Assembly (NCBI RefSeq): GCF_030441895.1
Contig: NZ_JARJAS010000001.1
Reading direction: 5' to 3' (one strand)
DNA: 64,000 nucleotides
From: Enterococcus_D entomosocium
GTDB lineage: Bacteria; Bacillota; Bacilli; Lactobacillales; Enterococcaceae
Below the pieces are notes generated by a model, which saw nothing but the letters and a program-made list of their open reading frames with translations, was not told where the DNA came from and ran no database searches. The translations under genes and the position numbers were made by a program. The first letter of the stretch is position 1. Every line of letters begins with the position of its first letter. This document shows, piece after piece, positions 58,136 through 64,000 of this stretch.

Positions 58136-59371
58136 TTGAAAGCAATCTTAAAGGATTTTTTGACCTATGCAAAAATGAATACTCGCTCAGATGCGACGAG
58201 TCAGACCATCCCAACGACACCGGGACAAGTTGAGTTGGATCTTTTATTGAAAGATCAGTTGATCGAGATGGGGGTAGCGGATGTTGCTTACTATGAAAAG
58301 AATAGTTTTGTGATCGGACGTCTACCTGGTAATCCTGAAAAAACGGCGATTGGCTTTATTGCCCATGTAGACACGGCAGATTTCGAAGCTGAAAATATTC
58401 AGCCGCAGATCCATGAAAATTACGATGGCAAGGATGTTTGTTTAAATAAAGAAAAAGCCATTTATATGACAACTGCTGAATTTCCTAATCTCAAAGACTA
58501 TGTCGGCGAAACGCTGATCACAACGGATGGAACGACCCTGCTGGGTGCAGATGATAAAGCTGGTATCGCAGAGATCATTGACGCGCTGCGGATCTTACAA
58601 ACGATGGATGCGCATAAACGTGGCGATGTCTGGGTCGCTTTTGGGCCTGACGAAGAGATCGGGACTGGCGCTGATCGCTTTGATGCGGCGGATTTTCCAG
58701 TGGCATTTGCTTACACGATGGACAGTGGTCGTGTGGGGCATATGGAATATGAAACCTTTAATGCTGCTCGTATTGATATAACGATTGATGGTACGAGTGT
58801 GCATCCTGGAACTGCTTACGGTCGTTTGGTCAACGCCTTGAAAATCGCGCATCAAATCGACGATGCCTTACCAGCAGAGGAAGTTCCTGAACGCACCCGC
58901 GGGTATGAAGGTTTTTACCTACTGCACAATTTGACGGGACATATTGGTCGAGCAGAAGTTTCTTATATCATTCGTGATCACGATCATATGCTTTTTGAAC
59001 AGCGAAAAGCTAACATCGTGGGGATCATTGACGAATTGAACACAGCCTATGGGCAAGAACGCATCACCTATACGCTGTATGACCAATATTACAATATGGG
59101 GGATTTGATCAAGAAAGATCCCCGCAGTATCGAAGCTGCCCGAGCAGGGATGCAAGCGATTGGTGTGACACCGATCGAAGCGCCGTTTCGTGGCGGGACC
59201 GATGGCTCGAAAATCACCTATAAAGGCATTCCAACACCGAACTTATTTGTTGGCGGTGAAAACTTCCATGGCCAGTATGAATTTATTACCGTGGAAGCGA
59301 TGGAAAAAGCCCGTGATTTGATCGTGGCGATCGTGGAACATGTCGGGAAAGAAGACACTACCGTTTCCTAG
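58136..59371 (+). CDS. pepT: Peptidase T (tripeptide aminopeptidase)
   Basis: A zinc aminopeptidase that releases the N-terminal residue of tripeptides. The 411-residue protein has the metal and catalytic motifs of the M20B family: IAHVDTAD, LGADDKAGIAEI, GPDEEIGTGA, and the late FRGGTDGSKITYKGIPTPNLF. It starts at a TTG after AAAGGACG; the N-terminal LTYAKMNTRSD is typical of PepT. It may complement the oligopeptide importer encoded at 24561-30203 in supplying amino acids. Confidence 0.95.
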   Translation: MKAILKDFLTYAKMNTRSDATSQTIPTTPGQVELDLLLKDQLIEMGVADVAYYEKNSFVIGRLPGNPEKTAIGFIAHVDTADFEAENIQPQIHENYDGKDVCLNKEKAIYMTTAEFPNLKDYVGETLITTDGTTLLGADDKAGIAEIIDALRILQTMDAHKRGDVWVAFGPDEEIGTGADRFDAADFPVAFAYTMDSGRVGHMEYETFNAARIDITIDGTSVHPGTAYGRLVNALKIAHQIDDALPAEEVPERTRGYEGFYLLHNLTGHIGRAEVSYIIRDHDHMLFEQRKANIVGIIDELNTAYGQERITYTLYDQYYNMGDLIKKDPRSIEAARAGMQAIGVTPIEAPFRGGTDGSKITYKGIPTPNLFVGGENFHGQYEFITVEAMEKARDLIVAIVEHVGKEDTTVS

Positions 59372-59382
59372 AGAACGCGGCA

Positions 59383-59422
59383 ACACGCTAGACTAAAGCG
59401 AAAAAGTCTAGCGTGTTTTTTT
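59383..59422 (+). terminator. Terminator of pepT
   Basis: ACACGCTAGACT pairs perfectly with AGTCTAGCGTGT (12 bp), followed by seven T residues. Confidence 0.95.
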
Positions 59423-59520
59423 GTTTTGCTGCAAGGAAGAACAGCAAGTGAAAGAACCTTTTTTTTCTGGACCAAAACCCTTATAATAGAAAAGAAGCTA
59501 AAAGAGAAGAGGAAAAATGT

Positions 59521-60318
59521 GTGCGGGTATTATTCATTGGAGATGTAGTTGGTTCATTAGGAAGAGAAACAATCACGGAGTACCTTCCCAAATTAAAGAA
59601 GGCGTATCGACCACAGGTGACGATCGCGAACGGCGAGAATGCGGCGGCGGGTCGTGGGATCACGGGTAAAATTTATAAGAAATTTTTGCAAGATGGTGTC
59701 GATGTCGTGACATTAGGCAATCATACATGGGACAACCGTGACATTTTTGAATTTATTGGCGATGCGAAGAAAATGATTCGTCCAGCCAATTTTCCAGAGG
59801 GAACACCGGGGGTCGGCATGGTGTTTGTGAAAGTCAACACCATTGAGTTGGCGGTGATCAACATGCAAGCTCGTTCGTTCATGGTAGACCTTGATGATCC
59901 GTTTCGCAAAATGGATGAATTGGTTGCGATTGCCCGCAAACGTACACCGTTTATCTTTGTGGATTTTCATGGGGAGACTACTAGCGAAAAACAAGCGATG
60001 GGCTGGTATTTGGATGGCCGAGTTTCGGCAGTCGTCGGCACGCATACCCACGTACAGACCAACGATGCGCGGATTTTGCCCCAAGGAACGGCTTATTTGT
60101 CAGATGTCGGCATGACTGGTCCTTATGATGGGATTTTGGGAATGAAACGCGAACCAGTCATTGAAAAATTTTTGACGGCGTTGCCGCAACGGTTTGAAGT
60201 GATTGAAAAAGGCCGCAGTATTTTGTCGGCTTGCTTGCTTGAGATTGATGAAGCCACTGGTAAAGCAAAATCGATCCGTCCGATCCAAATCAGTGAAGAT
60301 CGCCCGTTTACAGAATAG
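59521..60318 (+). CDS. ymdB: YmdB-family metallophosphoesterase (2',3'-cyclic phosphodiesterase type)
   Basis: A 265-residue enzyme of the TIGR00282/YmdB family; the B. subtilis and Mycoplasma members hydrolyse 2',3'-cyclic nucleotides and affect biofilm/motility choice. Metal ligands are in FIGDVVG, ANGENAAAGRG, LGNHTWDN, FHGETTSEK and GTHTHVQTND. The start is a GTG after AGAGGAAAA; an overlapping ATG four bases earlier is out of frame. It heads a cluster with a ricA-like gene, mutS and mutL, an order also seen in Bacillus (ymdB, ymcA, mutS, mutL). Confidence 0.94.
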   Translation: MRVLFIGDVVGSLGRETITEYLPKLKKAYRPQVTIANGENAAAGRGITGKIYKKFLQDGVDVVTLGNHTWDNRDIFEFIGDAKKMIRPANFPEGTPGVGMVFVKVNTIELAVINMQARSFMVDLDDPFRKMDELVAIARKRTPFIFVDFHGETTSEKQAMGWYLDGRVSAVVGTHTHVQTNDARILPQGTAYLSDVGMTGPYDGILGMKREPVIEKFLTALPQRFEVIEKGRSILSACLLEIDEATGKAKSIRPIQISEDRPFTE

Positions 60319-60325
60319 GAGAAGC

Positions 60326-60715
60326 ATGGAAGAGCAATTAACCAAAGAATCAAACGTTGCCCAAGAGTTGGCTGCTTTGCAAAAGCTTTTGTCTAATCAT
60401 CCGATCGTTCAAGAATTTCAAGAAATTCAAGTACGAGCCTTGCAAAACCAAGGGCTACTGGAGTTGGAAGAAGCGCTGAAGCAAGCGCAAAAAGAAATCG
60501 TTCAATTTGAGCATTATGAGAAACCCGAAGCAAAAAAAGCTGCGGAGCAGCGTTATGCGTCATTGACAAACGAATACGAGCAGCACCCCTTAGTGGTTGC
60601 TTATCGACAAGCGTTACTGCAAGCAGATGAATTGCTGCAATATGTCACGACGGAGATCCAAAAGAAAATGAATAAAGCCATCGAGGAGGATGAAACCAAT
60701 GCCTCAAAAAACTAA
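60326..60715 (+). CDS. YlbF/YmcA (RicA)-like protein without cysteine
   Basis: A 129-residue, largely helical protein of the com_ylbF superfamily: SNHPIVQEFQEIQVRALQNQGLLELEEALK and QHPLVVAYRQALLQADELLQ. Its position before mutS matches B. subtilis ymcA (ricA), part of the RicAFT complex that assists RNase Y processing and competence. The B. subtilis complex carries iron-sulfur clusters with cysteine ligands; this protein has no cysteine at all. ATG 60326 follows TAGGAGAAG. It overlaps the mutS start by 17 bases. Confidence 0.88.
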   Translation: MEEQLTKESNVAQELAALQKLLSNHPIVQEFQEIQVRALQNQGLLELEEALKQAQKEIVQFEHYEKPEAKKAAEQRYASLTNEYEQHPLVVAYRQALLQADELLQYVTTEIQKKMNKAIEEDETNASKN

Positions 60716-63251
60716 AAATACCCCGATGATGGAACAGTATTTAAGCATCAAGGCTCAGTACCAAGATGCTTTTTTATTCTATCGTTTAGGAGATTTCTAT
60801 GAATTATTTAATGAGGATGCTGTCAAGGCAGCACAAATTTTAGAACTGACGTTAACCAGCCGCAACAAAAATGCGGAGGAACCGATCCCTATGTGTGGGG
60901 TGCCTTACCACGCCGCCAGCAATTACATCGACACCTTGATCGAGCAAGGCTACAAAGTAGCGATTTGTGAGCAAGTGGAAGACCCAAAAACCACCAAAGG
61001 AATGGTCAAACGCGAAGTCGTTCAACTGATCACGCCGGGAACGGTGATGGACAGTAAAGGCCTATCCGCCAAAGAAAACAACTTTTTAACAGCTGTTTTG
61101 CAGCAAGGGGAGCGTTTTGGCTTTGCCTATGTCGATCTAAGTACCGGTGAATTAAAAGCAGCGCAATTGGAAGATGAAGAAGCCGTCGTCAATGAGGCCG
61201 CCGCTCTGCAAACGAAAGAAGTCGTTTTGTGCAGCGAGATTCCTGAATCATTGCAAACGATGCTGTCCAATCGCTTGAATGTCGTGTTTTCTAAGCAAGA
61301 AACGTTGGAAGAAAATGCCGAATTTCAATTTTTAACGGAACCTCTCTCCCAAGGGTTAGAAAAAGTAGTCACAGGGAAATTGCTAAGTTATTTGGCGATC
61401 ACCCAAAAACGCAGTTTAGCCCACATTCAGCAAGCCGTGGAATATCAGCCGGATCATGCCTTGAAAATGGATCATTATTCCAAATTCAACTTAGAATTGA
61501 CGCAGTCGATTCGAACCGGAAAAAAACAAGGGACTCTTTTGTGGTTGCTGGACGAGACAAAGACCGCAATGGGGGGACGTTTGTTAAAGCAATGGTTGGA
61601 TCGTCCCTTGATCCAGCCAAAGAAAATCACTGCCCGCCAAGAAATGGTCCAATCGTTACTGGACAGTTTCTTTGAGCGAGCAGATCTGCAAGAAGCGTTG
61701 ACGAAAGTCTATGACATGGAACGCCTAGTCGGACGGGTCGCCTTCGGAAATGTCAATGGCCGCGATTTGCTGCAGTTGAAATCTTCTTTGGAGCAAGTGC
61801 CTTTGATCGCGCAATTGCTGCAGGGGATCAACCGTGGCGAGTGGAATGACTTGCTGCTGGAATTAACGCCCTTAGATGATTTGGTTGCATTGATCGAAGC
61901 GGCGATCGATGAAGATGCCCCGTTGCAGATCACAGAAGGCAACATCATCAAAGACGGGTTCCATCAACAATTAGATGAATACCGTACGGCGATGCGTAAC
62001 GGCAAGCAATGGTTGGCGGAATTAGAAGCCAACGAACGTCAAGCGATGGGGGTCAAAAACCTGAAAGTTGGGTTCAACCGCGTCTTTGGCTATTACATTG
62101 AGATCACGAAAGCCAATCTAGTGAATTTAGATACCTCTCGCTACGAGCGCAAGCAAACCTTAGCCAATGCGGAACGCTTTATTTCACCCGAGTTGAAAAA
62201 ACTGGAGACTTTGATTTTAGAAGCCGAAGAAAAATCGGTGGATTTGGAATATCGCCTCTTTCTTGATGTTCGTGAAGAAGTGAAAAAGAGTATCACCCGT
62301 CTACAAAAGTTAGCCAAAGCCGTCAGTGCGGTCGATGTCTTACAAAGTTTCGCCACGGTTTCGGAACGCTACCAATACGTGCGGCCGACAGTAGCGAAAA
62401 AACGAGCAGTATCGATCATCGATGGCCGTCATCCTGTAGTGGAAAAAGTCCTTGGTCACCAAGAGTACATTCCAAATAGTATCGTGATGGATGAAGAAAC
62501 AGAGATCCTGTTGATCACAGGACCAAATATGTCTGGGAAAAGTACGTACATGCGGCAGTTTGCCTTGCTAGTCATTATGGCGCAGATCGGCTGTTTCGTA
62601 CCGGCACAATCTGCAGAGATGCCGATTTTTGATCGGATCTTTACTCGCATCGGTGCCAGCGATGACCTGATCGCCGGTCAAAGTACGTTTATGGTAGAGA
62701 TGATGGAAGCCAACCAAGCGCTGCGTCATGCAACGCCTAACAGCTTGATTTTGTTTGATGAGTTAGGGCGCGGGACTGCGACCTATGATGGGATGGCATT
62801 GGCACAAGCCATCATTGAATATATCCACAAAGAAGTTCATGCCAAAACACTTTTCTCCACCCATTATCATGAGCTGACGGTTTTAGATGAGGAATTGGCA
62901 CACTTACGCAATGTCCATGTCGGTGCCGTTGAAAAAGAAGGCGAAGTTGTCTTCTTGCATAAGATGATGGAAGGACCCGCAGATAAAAGCTATGGGATCC
63001 ATGTAGCCAAAATCGCTGGACTGCCAAGTGCACTCTTACAGCGCGCAGCGACGATCCTAAAAGCGCTGGAAGAACATGAACCGACGGTACAGCCAAAACC
63101 AGTCGTCGAAGAAAGTCAGCAGTTGTCGTTGTTTAGTGAAGTATCTACGGAAGAAATCGGCGTCATCGATCAATTGAAGAAATTGAATCTGTTGGAAATG
63201 ACCCCGATGGATGCTCTGAATACATTGTACGAGCTGCAAAAACGAATTTAG
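60699..63251 (+). CDS. mutS: DNA mismatch repair protein MutS
   Basis: MutS recognises mismatches and recruits MutL. The 850-residue protein has the N-terminal mismatch-binding domain with the Phe-x-Glu motif in GDFYELF, connector and lever domains, Walker A GPNMSGKST, ILFDELGRGTATYDG and FSTHYHELT in the ATPase domain, and a C-terminal tail with LSLFSEV, a possible beta-clamp-binding motif. ATG 60699 is chosen over 60690, because GAGGAGG abuts the latter. It is followed by mutL after 15 bases. Confidence 0.97.
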   Translation: MPQKTKNTPMMEQYLSIKAQYQDAFLFYRLGDFYELFNEDAVKAAQILELTLTSRNKNAEEPIPMCGVPYHAASNYIDTLIEQGYKVAICEQVEDPKTTKGMVKREVVQLITPGTVMDSKGLSAKENNFLTAVLQQGERFGFAYVDLSTGELKAAQLEDEEAVVNEAAALQTKEVVLCSEIPESLQTMLSNRLNVVFSKQETLEENAEFQFLTEPLSQGLEKVVTGKLLSYLAITQKRSLAHIQQAVEYQPDHALKMDHYSKFNLELTQSIRTGKKQGTLLWLLDETKTAMGGRLLKQWLDRPLIQPKKITARQEMVQSLLDSFFERADLQEALTKVYDMERLVGRVAFGNVNGRDLLQLKSSLEQVPLIAQLLQGINRGEWNDLLLELTPLDDLVALIEAAIDEDAPLQITEGNIIKDGFHQQLDEYRTAMRNGKQWLAELEANERQAMGVKNLKVGFNRVFGYYIEITKANLVNLDTSRYERKQTLANAERFISPELKKLETLILEAEEKSVDLEYRLFLDVREEVKKSITRLQKLAKAVSAVDVLQSFATVSERYQYVRPTVAKKRAVSIIDGRHPVVEKVLGHQEYIPNSIVMDEETEILLITGPNMSGKSTYMRQFALLVIMAQIGCFVPAQSAEMPIFDRIFTRIGASDDLIAGQSTFMVEMMEANQALRHATPNSLILFDELGRGTATYDGMALAQAIIEYIHKEVHAKTLFSTHYHELTVLDEELAHLRNVHVGAVEKEGEVVFLHKMMEGPADKSYGIHVAKIAGLPSALLQRAATILKALEEHEPTVQPKPVVEESQQLSLFSEVSTEEIGVIDQLKKLNLLEMTPMDALNTLYELQKRI

Positions 63252-63266
63252 AAAGAAGGTCAGCAG

Positions 63267-64000
63267 ATGGGAAAGATCCAAGAGCTATCCGAACGTCTGG
63301 CGAACCAAATCGCGGCAGGAGAAGTTGTTGAGAGACCGGCTTCTGTCGTCAAAGAATTAGTTGAAAATGCCGTGGATGCCGGCAGTACCCAAATCGATAT
63401 TTTTATTGAAGAAGCAGGCTTGCGTAAAATCCAAGTCATCGATAATGGCGAAGGAATTGCAGAAGAGGATGTCTTGACTGCCTTTAAACGCCACGCCACC
63501 AGTAAAATCCACAATCGAGATGACTTGTTTCGAATACGTACCCTCGGGTTTCGCGGGGAAGCTTTGCCTAGTATCGCTTCGGTTTCGATCCTCTCGATTG
63601 AAACGGCAGTCAAAGGTGCCCAACAAGGCTCCTTTGTGCGCTTAAAAGGCGGCGCTGTTGAAGAGCATCTGCCTGCCAACTTGCGACAAGGAACCAAGAT
63701 CACTGTCGAAAACCTCTTTTACAATACACCGGCACGTTTGAAATATGTCAAGACGCTGCAAACGGAACTTGCGAACATCGGCGATATCGTCAATCGGATC
63801 GCCCTGAGCCATCCAGAAGTGGCTTTTCGCCTCGTTCATGAAGGCAATAAGATGTTGAGCACCACTGGAAGTGGGCAGTTAAAACAAACCATCGCCGGGA
63901 TCTACGGAGTGGAAACGGCCAAAAAAATGATTGCGATCGATACTGAGGACCTCGACTTTAAAGTCACTGGCTTTGTGTCACTGCCAGAAGTCACCCGAGC
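63267..64000 (+). CDS. mutL: DNA mismatch repair protein MutL, 3' end missing
   Basis: MutL couples mismatch recognition to strand removal. About 244 N-terminal residues are present before the window ends. The GHKL ATPase motifs are clear: ANQIAAGEVVERPASVVKELVENAVDAG (split over motif I), VIDNGEGIA, TLGFRGEALPSIASVS and GTKITVENLFYNTPARLKY. The ATG follows AAGAAGG and lies 15 bases after mutS. The missing C-terminal half would carry dimerisation and, in Firmicutes, endonuclease sites. Confidence 0.97.
   Translation, partial: MGKIQELSERLANQIAAGEVVERPASVVKELVENAVDAGSTQIDIFIEEAGLRKIQVIDNGEGIAEEDVLTAFKRHATSKIHNRDDLFRIRTLGFRGEALPSIASVSILSIETAVKGAQQGSFVRLKGGAVEEHLPANLRQGTKITVENLFYNTPARLKYVKTLQTELANIGDIVNRIALSHPEVAFRLVHEGNKMLSTTGSGQLKQTIAGIYGVETAKKMIAIDTEDLDFKVTGFVSLPEVTR

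Overview
The window is a stretch of a low-to-moderate GC Firmicutes chromosome, most likely Enterococcus or a close relative in the Lactobacillales; the species cannot be fixed by reading alone. Pointers are the S10/spc/alpha ribosomal order with no map gene between adk and infA, a short zinc-type S14, strong AGGAGG ribosome-binding sites with frequent GTG/TTG starts, the two-domain glutathione synthase GshF, an oppDFBCA operon, Gls24/Asp23-family proteins, Spx, and binding-site look-alikes for CodY, CcpA and BirA. There are no rRNA or tRNA genes, insertion sequences, prophage or CRISPR arrays.

Layout. 1-8811: end of the ribosomal super-operon (rplN partial to rplQ with secY, adk, infA, rpoA). 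9083-12450: ECF vitamin-transporter core (ecfA1-ecfA2-ecfT) and truA. 12508-15110: an MFS transporter divergent from an Rgg-type regulator. 15319-18318 (minus): YfhO-like membrane protein and rpmB. 18585-24238: Asp23-family protein, fakA, recG, plsX, acpP, a block linking fatty-acid activation to phospholipid synthesis. 24561-30203: oppDFBCA peptide transporter behind a perfect CodY box. 30417-36828: rnc-smc-HAD phosphatase-ftsY. 37111-40945: BlaI/CopY-family repressor, gshF, an unknown protein and YueI. 41053-44560: a run of small accessory genes (GNAT, HesB-like, phosphoesterase, a DUF2829/Tad2-like protein, SDR, nucleotidyltransferase). 44652-46151 (minus): bioY under a BirA-type operator and an XRE regulator with seven tandem repeats. 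46256-51792: icd-acnA divergent from citrate synthase, a complete oxidative citrate branch to 2-oxoglutarate. 52025-56561: a two-domain cell-wall hydrolase, Gls24, Spx, rpsD with a long leader, and a formate/nitrite channel. 56781-64000: HAD phosphatase, mgsA, pepT, ymdB, ricA-like, mutS and the start of mutL.

How it fits together. Most of the window is conserved housekeeping. Several metabolic units look tied to nutrient status: opp (CodY), the citrate branch (CodY-like site; its isocitrate dehydrogenase carries NAD-type rather than NADP-type residues, so it would feed glutamate synthesis while making NADH), bioY (biotin/BirA) and the repeat-bearing XRE gene (CcpA-like site). No unmistakable new multigene system was found. 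The best leads are the chromosomal DUF2829/Tad2-like protein coupled by ATGA overlap to an SDR gene, the XRE repeat protein, the predicted NAD-type citrate branch, and several structured untranslated regions (infA leader, ecfT-truA spacer, rpsD leader, the spacer after the Rgg gene).
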